Notes under the pieces: generated by a model
Seen by the model: only the letters and a program-made list of their open reading frames with translations
The model's database searches: none
What the model was told of the DNA's origin: nothing
Assembly (NCBI GenBank): GCA_935421135.1
Contig: OW285195.1
Span: 14,336,158 to 14,400,157, forward strand
DNA from: Bugulina stolonifera
Taxonomy: Eukaryota > Bryozoa > Gymnolaemata > Cheilostomatida > Bugulidae
DNA length: 64,000 nucleotides
Direction: 5' to 3'
Shown here: positions 23,501-35,722 of the stretch, one piece after another
Layout: the number at the start of each line of letters is the position of its first letter
Numbering within the stretch: the first letter of the stretch is position 1
Translations under genes and position numbers: made by a program

Positions 23501-25215
23501 TATGTGAATTTCCTTACAACTACGTCAGTAAGTATAGCCAATCAAATTCTCTCATTGCAAGTAAGTCAGTAAGCATAGTCAATCAAACTCTCTCTCTCCC
23601 ACTAAGTAGGTCAGTAATTATAGTCAATCAAACTTTCCCTCTCTTTCTCTCTTTGAAAATCTCATTGCAAATACGTGTAAGCATATCCAAGTCAGGTAAC
23701 ATAATATATTAGTCAATGCGTTGATAGAATCAAGGAGTAAGAGAGAAGGAGGCTCGTCTATGAGGATTTTGTGTTCGATGTGCTCCTCAGTTTAAAAATA
23801 TGAGTACATGAGTCACTGGCATTAAGCGAGTAGACAACTCCGTTGAATCGTGATGCGCTTCCTCATTGCTAAACAGCAATGCACATGTGCACGGCTCTGG
23901 CGCTTAATACATCACTGTTATAGCATCCAATCAAAATCATTTCTATGGAGAGATAAACATTATTGATTATTGACATAGCCTATAGTTTGAGCACTATTTT
24001 CATTTAGTGTGGGCATGTTGTAGGGCCCACAAACTAGCCTATTAACTAAAATGCTATCTGAACTATACACCATAAATTAAATTAAGTATATGGAGTCCTG
24101 GTGTTAGAGAAACGTGTCGCACAAATTTGCTCATTTTAACCGCGATTTCGGCGTTTGTACGTTTTTTTTATTATGAAGGGGCAAAGTTTAAATTTGGATT
24201 TCAACTTAACCAATTGCAGCAAGTTTAAATCTATCAGTATTATTTTTCCTTATTTTGTTGAGCATGTTGTTATTTGAAAAAAGTGTCATTTTATGTTAAG
24301 ATACGCAATTTTCTTCAAATCTGGCGAATTTACTTCCCAATATCTATCGTATCCCATTGAAATATGTAGTGTGTATATAGTCAGCCTGTTCATTAGAGTG
24401 TTACCAATTGTTGACATTGTTTATATTTTAATTTCAGTTGATGTGTGAATTTTACTTTTTTAAAAACAATCATCATCTTTTCTTCTGACTTTACCTAGTA
24501 CCCTAGGCGCACATCGAACACCGGAAGCCCATTGTAACATACGTATATACAGGTTTTCATGGACGAGCCTCCTTCTCTCTTACTCCTTGATAGAATGCAG
24601 CCAATGAGCAGTCTAGCCACTTGACCAACTCTAAGCATGATGAAAATCTCCAAATAGAATGGTATGCAGGTGCTTTAAAAACAAATTGGAGTCTTTATCA
24701 CTTCGAGCAGTGCAAGGTGCGAGCAGTGCAAGGTGCGCACTGCAAGATATCAGAATGCATCTGCAATGCAATACATGTATAGATCAGCAACTAGTAATAA
24801 ATACCCTACTCAAAAGTGAAAAAGCAACTCAGCAGATCTTTAGCTGAGGAAGAGTTCTTCATACTTCGAATACTTGGGGGAAACTTATATTTTCTGACTA
24901 TTTCTCACCATAAAGGAAGGAAGCATGAGGTTATCTTAAATCTAATCTACTGTTTCAGTGTCCATGGAGAATATGAAGAAGGAAAGTGAGTTTATCTTTA
25001 CTCAAGCTGGAGTTATCAACCCTTTGACGATTATGGACAACGTTCGTAATAAGAGTATGAGAAAGGTGGAGAAGGAAGGTCTGCACATATCGTACACAGA
25101 CTATTGGAGGAATATATCCAATGAAATGATAGATAAAGTCAGATTTTACTATAGATACGAAATATTTCTATTTGATTACCCGGAAACTCCATTTCATATT
25201 GAACCAATCAGATAG
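20582..25215 (+). CDS. HNK-1-type carbohydrate sulfotransferase, paralog 3
   Basis: Exons 20582-20672, 21176-21803, 22117-22201, 22310-22486, 22905-23007, 23366-23527 and 24959-25215 give 500 residues with the same intron phases as the other two paralogs. A short tail and the membrane helix VFCIVGFIVMVL (exon 1) lead into the longest stem of the three (exon 2). That stem includes a three-fold in-frame repeat of P-R/S-S-D-T (21331-21375) and a Ser/Thr-rich stretch suited to O-glycosylation. PAPS motifs are CWMPKMGSTFWQKAW (C281, K285) and SRDPWQRIVSVYREK (R343, S351). GHLDTTYRRCHLCEFPYNYV and DYWRNISNEMIDKVRFYYRY follow, and the protein ends HIEPIR as in paralog 1. The exon 2 donor is GTTAGG, matching the GTTAG type of paralog 1. 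Intron 1 starts with a 26-bp minisatellite, and intron 6 holds donor-like repeats and an 859-bp transposon. Acceptor glycan unknown. Confidence 0.9.
20694..20872. repeat. 26-bp minisatellite, about seven copies, in sulfotransferase-3 intron 1
   Basis: Unit GCTACACATAACTACTGACATCGGCA; the first two copies carry CTAACATC. It begins 22 bp after the exon 1 donor (20673). Confidence 0.95.
23301..23336. repeat. (CTCCCA)n microsatellite before sulfotransferase-3 exon 6
   Basis: Five tandem CTCCCA hexamers about 30 bp upstream of the exon 6 acceptor region; they could contribute a pyrimidine-rich tract. Confidence 0.8.
23521..23690 (+). repeat. Tandem copies of the exon 6 splice donor, paralog 3
   Basis: The true donor context GTCA|GTAAGTATAGCCAATCAAA is followed at about 40-50 bp spacing by GTCAGTAAGCATAGTCAATCAAA and GTCAGTAATTATAGTCAATCAAA. 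The unit spans the last four exon bases and the 5' splice site. Confidence 0.8.
23731..24589. mobile_element. CAAGGAG DNA transposon, non-autonomous, copy 2
   Basis: An 859-bp element with about 28-bp terminal inverted repeats: CAAGGAGTAAGAGAGAAGGA at the left and its complement TCCTTCTCTCTTACTCCTTG at the right. It is flanked by ATAGAAT on both sides (23724-23730, 24590-24596). It lies in intron 6 of sulfotransferase 3. It aligns along its whole length with 3158-4046 and has no coding capacity. Confidence 0.9.
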
Positions 25216-26111
25216 GGAAAGGGCCAATCAGCGATCAATCAGATAAGGCAAGGGCCAATCATGTGTTAGCAGGTCTTGCAACAGAAATAGGGATCAGGGC
25301 CACACAACAGTGAAGGATTGTTTGCTGTATGAATATTAAATTAATTTCAGTAGATAATGCAGGGAATATTTTATATTAATTTTACAGTGCTCCTAAAGCT
25401 AAATGTTAATGATTCTATGCAAATACAGTGAAACGATAAAAGTAATGTTGAAAAATCAATGAATTGCAATATATGGTGAACAACAGTGAGTATATTGCTA
25501 TTGTCTAATTATACGTAAACCTACCCACATGTGCTAAAACTTGAAATAACCTGACTAGCATAAAGCAGAATGGTTGGTTTCATGAATTCATACTGACTGT
25601 AGTAAACTACAATCGAGATCAGCAGTGAACTATAAATTACACAGTACAGTGTCCGGTAATACTCGCATAAAAATATTGCCATACCTAATTGTGTTTATTG
25701 CAGTAGAAATTAAAAATACTAGCCTAAAATTCTGTCATAGTAACAGATGAGGTTTTGAACATACCCCATTGTATACTCATAAACTTAGCTAGTCCTGTTT
25801 TATCGACATAATAATTGATTTACATGTATTATGCTCAACATCATTATATCTGAACAAGAGATGATGTGAAAACACCAATACATATATGTCCACTAGTCGC
25901 ATCAATATGGCAAAACTAATTCCTCAGTATTTAGCAATATTATATACATGTAGTGTGGTCCAAGGCCACACTAATTTATTGATTGTTCCCTTAAAAATTA
26001 GTAAAACAGCTGCCTGGCATCAACCAAAGCATACAAAACTGTCCACAAATTTGACCACCAATCATGAGTAGGATTTTAAACTGTCTAGGCCAATCAGCAA
26101 CAAACTTTCAT
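25216..26111. other. Convergent 3' flanks, no gene seen
   Basis: Immediately after the stop of sulfotransferase 3 there is a short duplication of the terminal phrase (ATCAGATARGG.AAGGGCCAATCA). A TTTATT near 25975 reads AATAAA on the minus strand and may end the next gene's transcript. The rest is AT-rich without a supported exon. Confidence 0.5.
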
Positions 26112-28202
26112 TTATATTGCAGCTATAAGGCTTACAATGTTACCTATTACTATCACTTCAAACAGGTTCATGGTCTGCATTAACCAAGCCTTATTCACCA
26201 GCATAGGTGTTACGGCTTGGCTTAGAAAACAGAACAGCTGTATAAAGAATACGGAGTTATCCCCCTTCTCGTACCACCATAGACCTCCACACAAGAGAAG
26301 GTATACACTCAGTGAAATAACACCAAGTAGAAATCTTTGAGGTATCTACAAGTTATAGAGGGACATTGGAGTGATGGCTATGAACTGATCCTAGAGGACT
26401 GACAACTTGAAAATGCTGAAATTATTTTCTTTGGTTACTAAAGAAGTTAAAATAATATGATCCATATAATATTTTATGGAGACATTCAATGCATTGTGTA
26501 ACTACTGAGCAGCCAACCAAATCAGATAATCAAAATTTCACCAATAGAACTTCTCGTGAAAGTCAACCTAATCTAGACATCTTGAGATGTTGGTGAGGTC
26601 ATATGCACTTAATTTTTTGAACTTAGAAACGCTCACAGTTGACAAACAGTTGGTTGGAAACTTGAAAATATAACAAGGAATAGTTTTATCAGAGCTCTAT
26701 ATACAAGTGTTAGACCCACCTTTAGCAGTCCGTATTGTGGTAGAGGGCTGTGTGAAGTCTGTTTCTCTATTAGGTTGCCATAGACCTCTGAGAGGAACAT
26801 GTGGAAACCATCAAGGATAAGAACAGCTGATAGGACGAATGAAAGTCTGGATATTAACTTCCAAGTTAGAGAGTGCGACGAGACGCTAGAGAATTGCTGT
26901 GGAAATAAATTGTAAAATTATTATTTGATTGCAACACTTGGCCCTTAGTAAGGCAGGGTAAACACCATAATCCTAGTGGCCTTTTGTTTTCACTTTCACC
27001 AAGTATTCGGCATCCGCCACAAAAATTCAGAGCTATTGTGATTGGACAAGAGAGTGATCATGTACTATGGTAACTGAACTACTATTGGTCCAATCCGCTC
27101 AGCAAATAATAGTACATTATACAATCTACATGTATTGTGCTACAGTAAATACTAAACCATTACCGTTGCTGATAATTTAGTCCGTTAACACATTACATCA
27201 ACAAGACAAATTACATGCAGAATATGCTACCACAATGAGGCTCTGTGACGCATTCAGAAGTCCATCTAACCATTTTATATTGCTAAGTTGCACAACAACA
27301 CTGACATTTATTTAATCTACTGATGTACGATCATTGGACTTATTTGTGACAACTGAGTGAAGTTTCAAATTACATTCAAAAAACATTTACTTATTCATTA
27401 CTTTATATCATGTTGCAATTTAACATTTCTTTTTATATTTATGACCCAATCCATAAAAACCTGTATTCTATATCACTAGAATGTGGAAATAAAGTAGGTA
27501 AGATTCTGCAGTGATCTCTACCTTACCTGAGTGATTAGTGTAATGGATATGATGAGTAGAGGTACTGCTGTAACATGGAGGAAGAACGAAAGGTAGGATA
27601 GCAGCTTGCCTAGTCTGGTAACACCTATACTTAGTCTGATGTTGTCCACTGCACAACCAACACTAACTATCATTGCAGGTAGAAATACTGCAGCTGGTGC
27701 TCCAGTTTGCAGATTCAGCTATAAATACAATGACAGTAACAAACATTTACATATTATATGATTTAGGCATAACCATGTATACATGTATAAAGTAGATCAT
27801 ATATACATGTGCATGTAGATCCGCAGAATATATCATATGTCGTCATGTGATGTTCTGTTGTTATAAATACATGTACCTTATGGGGTTATCTTCTCTCATA
27901 AATATTCAAGATACAAATTCCAGTCAATTGAAATCAAACTGCATTTTATACTAAAAATAAGCAGTAACCGCGAGCAATTTCACAGGAGAAGCTAGGTGTC
28001 TATCATTATGAAGATGCCACATGAGAATATTATCTCAGACCCTGCAAGATGTATTAGCTCATAGAAAAACATGCATAGTATTTGGTAATATACAATATAT
28101 GCTTATGATACTACATGTACATGTACCTACCTGCTTTTGAAGAAAGTAAAAGTGTCCCACTGCATGCAGGATGAAAGGAACTCTGTATGGTACAGTCTCC
28201 AT
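26112..28202 (-). CDS. Polytopic membrane protein, unrecognised
   Basis: Four exons (28202-28131, 27718-27527, 26896-26720, 26345-26112), every intron in phase 0 with good GT-AG ends, give 224 residues. The start ATG at 28202 opens METVPYRVPF. At least five hydrophobic segments can be seen: about 27-50 (GAPAAVFLPAMIVSVGCAV), 62-88 (LLSYLSFFLHVTAVPLLIIS), 105-125 (LSFVLSAVLILDGFHMFL), 151-170 (LLGVISLSVYLLLCGGLWW) and 175-223, probably two. No signal peptide or soluble domain is apparent. A charged loop, EVYGNLIEKQTSHSPLPQYG, separates segments 3 and 4. No family was recognised. Length and topology would suit a small transporter-like or ER/Golgi membrane protein, but that is a guess. Phase consistency over four exons makes the gene itself fairly safe. 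Confidence 0.7.
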
Positions 28203-29198
28203 GGCAACCTCAGGATAAAGAGTAACTGAATACTAGTTCCTGGTGAGATGATGCTCAGATGGAACTTTGCGTGGAGTCTGTAGTAGTGAGGGATGGTAGA
28301 TTATATGATCAGTTCTTAGCAGGCGGATCTTATAGCATGGAGAGGAATTATATTACGTCAGGGTGGTGAGTCAGAGATGACAGCGGCAGCAGTAGCAGCA
28401 ATGGTAGTAGCAGTGGAGTTACTGTAGTAAATGCTTGAACTAATGGTAGTAGTGAAGGCAGTAGATACAAGTATGAGTATCAATAGTTGCATACAAGTAG
28501 TATATTACTGTACTACTTAGGGTGACTGAGGGGGTGTGAGGTTTATCTCTTACATGGCTTCACAGAAAGAATAACAGATAGGGCTGTGTACCATCTGCCC
28601 CTAAATAAATACAGTTATCTTGGGAATAGATTCCTGTCTATATACCTCATTAATCTTTATCAGTTTCAAATCAAAGCTACAAGCCATTGGTTTGCTATAT
28701 TTAGTGTGCAAACTGTTAGGGGTGTCACAATTGCCCCACATTAACTAGAGAAGATGGAGAACACAAGCTACCAGTTACTTGTTAGAGCTACTTAGTAATA
28801 TATATCAACAAACCAGGACTATAAATATGCTGCATAAGTGTATTGACTGGAGACCAGCAGGAGAAGGTATAGTAAAGGACTCAAATAACATGCACATACG
28901 TGTCCATGTAGGTATACAGAGAAGTAACATTAACTCCACACAGAACTCTGTATAAATTCAATAGAATGATAAGACTGTTAGTAGAAATAGTAAACTGTAA
29001 AATGCATAAATTTTGTGACTAGTTGTGGAAGAGCAATCATAGTATAGCCTATGTGAAGCATGGTCAGTACTTTACAAACATATCGTTAGTATCAGTACAG
29101 TGTGTGTGCTGAGTACAATCTCTGTGGACAATTCCAATGAGGTACTACCAGTTCAACAGCAGTGCTGTCAGAAATGCACATTAGCAGAACTAGTTCTA
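28203..29198. other. Intergenic, no gene seen
   Basis: Contains a (GCAGTA)n-like purine-rich stretch near 28380-28470 (GCAGCAGTAGCAGCAATGGTAG) and otherwise AT-rich sequence. It probably holds the 5' region of the membrane-protein gene and the 3' end of WDR77. Confidence 0.45.
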
Positions 29199-32100
29199 TC
29201 ACGAATGTCCATTAGTAATATGCTCTGTATCCTCAGTTCCCTCATACATACATGTGTGAATATATAGAGCAGAGTCCCATGAACAGGTTAGTAGAGTATC
29301 CACTGATCTCCAAACTATTCCAGTCACAAAGTCTTTGTGTATATCACTGGTATATCTATAAGAAATCATTGGTATAATAATATCACAACAGTAAACTTTG
29401 CATAGTTCTACAAGCTCTGAAACAATAGTGTGGAGGAGTTATCATCTTTCTACAGAACTGTCGCCAAGAGGAAACAACTCCATATCTAACCATTCCTATT
29501 AATACAGCATTGTACTTGAGAAAGTTTACAGAAGTCATTGCGCAAACAGAGCAAACAGTTCACAGTTTAGTTATGCTCAAATCCATGACAGTGATAACCA
29601 TCTAGTACTGTCAATGTCATAAAACAATGGTAAGCCCACTATGTACATGTAAATAGAATACTATAATATACTATACTTACATTGACCGTGTGTTTAGAAT
29701 ATTATAGTTTACTACAGACACTAGCCCATCCTCTCCACAGGTAGCCAGTATGTCACTCCTGCAATACATAGATAACAACTCCTTATACTAGTTGTGAACC
29801 ACAGTATAGTAGAGGGAATAATTTCATATACTACTAGGTGTGTTCAAACAGTAAATGTAGAGAGGTGATAACTCCATGCACAGCTAGTAGACAATCCGTA
29901 TTGAGATGGTCAACTCTACAATAAAGGACCCTAACCTCATTTGGGTTTAATATGATGGTCAATAGTCAGCCAAAAGTTAAAATTTAACCGAACTTCCCTA
30001 CTAGGACACTATGGTGGTTGGTGTAATCTAAATACATACTTAAAAGGTGAGAATTTAATCCTTCTGATTGGCCGAGAGTGGTCACAGACACGCTTCAAAG
30101 GATGTGTTGTAGTAAACCTCAAATCTCTTATTAGGAGTTCTCCCCTCTCTGTGCCTACAGCAAGCTTGTTGTCGTGGTAACACACTGCTGTCACAATGTC
30201 ATTGGTCAGAGCTGAAAGTACAAAGGGTAGTGACTGACAGCTACATGTAGGTCTATAATAGGTGGAGCATGCATGAGTAGACAACTTCAATACAATCTGT
30301 TGAAATATGAAGTAGTTAGCACTGGAGCCCCTTGAGGATTCATATCATTGTTCAGAAAGCATTCACTTTGTATATGTTATAATGTAGCGAATACTTTGGG
30401 AATCTTCGGAAAATAAGAGTTGTCTTCTCTTCATTTTGTATGTTGTCCGCCCTTACCTCAAACTCCAACCTCAACATATAGACGTTTCTTAGCACGCATA
30501 TAGTTACTATTAATTCCTGTTCCTATGGCCTAGTGAAACTGTTCCATGATTGTATCCAGAGAGGGTGGGGGGGGGGGCTAATGCAGTGGTCTAATCTATA
30601 GTTCTACATGCACAACAATGACAAGACATAAGAGACTATGCAATACAACAAAGCGTGACTATCAACTCAGTGAAATATGAATGACTCACTTAGACGTTTA
30701 GCTGGTTTGCTGTTCCTTGTGTCCCAAATTAAAACTGTACCGTCCATCGAGCAGGAAGAAAACAAATGAGGTGATGCATTATGGGTAGAAACTTGGTTCA
30801 CCACATCACTATGGGCTTGGTATTTGCGTAATAGCTTGCCTTCCTTTACATCAGCTGTGCATACACTAAAAGGTCGGGAGATAACAATAGTTTAAATGAA
30901 AACTTCATATGGTACCTACATGTACATTTTACTCTTGCGGAACACGCTATGGCTAAAACCTCATTCGTAATTTTATGAGCCAACAAGCTCCCACAAGAAG
31001 AGGGAACTCTATAGCTATTGATGAAACTTGATGATACGCTAAAGATGTTACAAACTTCCTTTCATCTCTCCCATCAACTCTACTATAATGTACTAACCAC
31101 ACAAGTTCCAATTCCAAACGCACATATGACATGAACCAAAAAAAATGTCAACGACATGAAAACTCGTTTAATAGTCCCATAAAGGACAACTTACAAATGG
31201 TCAGCACTGCCCGAGACACAGCAGGTAGAGTCAGATGCCATAGACACAGAAGTAGCGTAGCTGTGGTGATGCACTAAGTCCACCGGGTCTATGAATAGTC
31301 CATCCTCCAAGGTGTAGAGTTCTACATTACCTAATCGGGAAGAAAGCACATTGATGAATGACATAATGTGACAGGAACGAAACAGTCTACCAGGAGTAGC
31401 TGTAGGCCCTACTAGCTGTGCAGTGTGGTGAGGTAGAGTAATACTATAACAAAATTACAAATTAACCAAATCAGAGGTTCCTAACCTTCTTTTGCCTAAG
31501 TACCCTTTAGCAGTCATTTAAAACTGTGTTTAATCATGGATATCTTTGGTGTAATTCGATTAATGTGTGCTTTATCAAAATGCAGCATGGTATGAAATTC
31601 CTATATTATGAATTTATTTATTTATCGTGATAATGATAATTATGTAGTTGTAAATTTAATAGATTGTAGTGTTTTATGGCTCTCACACTGGTTTAGCTCA
31701 ACTTCATTTGCATAAGTGAGCCATTTGATGTTCAGTTCAGTAATAGATAACAATAATTCATAATTGATAGCTTGTAACTGAAAATCACTGTCAAAAATGT
31801 ATTAAGTTGATAACTTCTATTGTACCCCCTAGATTTCTGAAATGTACCCCTAGGGGTACATGTACCCCAGGTTTTGAACCCCTGAACTAAACAATGAAAT
31901 GGAGGCCATTTATATACAGAGCTATTTATAGCATACTGTCACTATTAGTAATCTAGGTATTCAGGAGAAAACCACTTGTATAACTCCCGATCAAACGACT
32001 CCTTCTGCACTGCTCTATGATCCAACTCTAGACCAAGAGAAGTAAGCACCAAATGCATGTTTAGCTCTAACGAATAATCATACTATAAGATGGACGATCC

Positions 32101-32845
32101 ACGCAAGTCTTTGTATACTATACTTAGCAATATAGCCCTGCCTACCTTCGTCGGTTGCAACTACAGCATGGGTGGGGTCAGACCACACCCCATCTGCTAA
32201 GCCAACCAGCATCTGTTTAGAAAGGTGACTAAAGGTGATCTTCTCACAAATATCAGTGTCATTAGAAAGGTAATTTAGCCCTCCGTCCCATATCTGACCA
32301 GTTAAATTACTGGACACAATCAGCACACCCCCGTCTAGTAATATGAATAGTATATGAACATTATCGATGACATTCGAGATGCCAACAACAGCAGAGACAG
32401 GCTACAACAATATGAATATTAATATACAATGTATATATATGTCTATATCTATAATTTTAAATATGGCATCTGAACAATGTTATGCCATCCGTATTTTCCA
32501 TTTCAACATATAGTATATACCCCCAAAGTGAATTCGTTACCACGAGACTAGTTAAGTGTCAGTGTGAGCAACCCAAATTTATAATAAAAATAAGCAATGA
32601 AATCAAATTCAAATTGAATTTTAGTCATTTGCTTAGTAAGTTAGTGGCCCATGCTCCTACTCACTGCACCTTACTCCACTACGACTGAGGTTAGTCAGAT
32701 TAGTCAGTTTGAGTTTAGAAAACAAAATGTCAGTGAGTGAGTGTCAGTGTGACATCATCAACATCATATTTATTAATCACCAACTAAACGACATACCTGA
32801 ATTGACATCAATGTTTTCTAAATGTGTCCCGGTCGCTGAGTCCAT
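29199..32845 (-). CDS. wdr77: WDR77/MEP50-like methylosome WD40 protein
   Basis: Seven exons (32845-32797, 32334-32146, 31330-31195, 30865-30690, 30211-30040, 29758-29681, 29355-29199) join in frame to 318 residues (human WDR77 is about 342). MEP50 is the WD40 partner that presents histones and Sm proteins to the arginine methyltransferase PRMT5. The family-specific first blade is seen as VSSNLTGQIWDGG, then HAVVATDEGNVELYTLEDG, VSGSADHFVCTADVKEGK, CSMDGTVLIWDTRNSKPAK, LAVGTERGELLIRDLR, LATCGEDGLVSVVNYN and the closing blade HKDFVTGIVWRSVDTLLTCSWD. Seven blades are therefore accounted for. The exon 6 donor AT|GTAAGT also creates an immediate TAA if unspliced, but exon 7 clearly encodes the missing seventh blade. 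Intron 2 contains a hAT-like element. Identification rests on the blade order and the diagnostic N-terminal and C-terminal blades. Confidence 0.88.
31472..31884. mobile_element. hAT-like non-autonomous element in wdr77 intron 2
   Basis: Ends CAGAGGTTCCTAACCTT and, inverted, CAGGGGTTCAAAACCTGG form an imperfect terminal repeat. The interior end carries the repeated phrase TACCCCTAGGGGTACATGTACCCC. Flanks AACCAAAT and AACTAAAC look like a decayed 8-bp duplication. No coding sequence. Confidence 0.75.
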
Positions 32846-33739
32846 GTTGCGTGTTTGTGTTCTTTGCTCTACACTTGCACTCGTAGCAAATAACACTCAC
32901 TTTTGAGTTTGACACTCACTCTCACATGTCTTTCTTTTCAAAGTTTGAGTGTTTAGCTTAGGTTCCAACAAGATCGCCTGAAAATGATCTAGCGGGGCGC
33001 CTCATCGTAGCACCCGCAAACTAGGAGTATTTCCTCAACTGATTTTCTGCCAATTCTCACCGAGATGACAACTTCTGACAGCTACATTTTCACCCAAATC
33101 GGACATTGCTTATAACAAAATGGAGTTGTGACTGAACTATGCACTGTATTTCAACCTATTTCAAGTATTGAGTCCTATACATAACACACTTGAGCTACTA
33201 ATAGAGCAAGGACCAAGGTAAATTTCCACACAAAACATTTCTAATCAACATATTTATTAAGGTTACGAACCTTTCATCAATCCTACCATAGTTGCCACAA
33301 AGTCATAATTATAAAAATAATAAATATTATACAGTATGTAATAGTATATAAAATAAAAATCAGTTGAGAGTATAAACAGTTTACACATTTATGTTGTTCA
33401 ACAGAACAGACGATATCATAAGCATGCATGCTTTAACCATTACACAGTAACCGTTCCTGTGCTAACCATCAATGACTGTGTAGTGCGAAGTTGTCCACTC
33501 TCTCATCTATTACTTCTAAAGAGAGAGGACAACTACGAAATTTGATCAAAATTTGCTATTTCCATCATACAGTAAACATTGTCATTATTATACCGACAAT
33601 TATCAACTGGATACTCTACCACAGCACCTGCAGAGAGTATTTAACTCTGGCTAAGAACCACTGTCAAGTGTAGCAGGTGATTGGTTGATATCAACTCTAG
33701 CCTGAGTACTCAGAGTATATACATGCGGTATGAAGGCTA
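32846..33739. other. Interval between lzic and wdr77
   Basis: Likely wdr77 promoter near 32846-33050. The remainder is AT-rich with a hairpin at 33489-33534. Several CAGTGTGAG/GTGAGTGTCAGTG phrases recur near 32560-32750. No exon was supported. Confidence 0.4.
33489..33534. repeat. Short hairpin of the AGTTGTCCTCTCT family
   Basis: AGTTGTCCACTCTCT pairs with AGAGAGAGGACAACT across a 16-bp loop. Confidence 0.65.

Positions 33740-35722
<1,983 letters not shown>

Noticed and set aside
29677..29682. TAA at the end of wdr77 exon 6 as the stop codon
   Set aside because: It is part of a strong GTAAGT donor; a phase-matched exon at 29355-29199 encodes the missing seventh WD40 blade.
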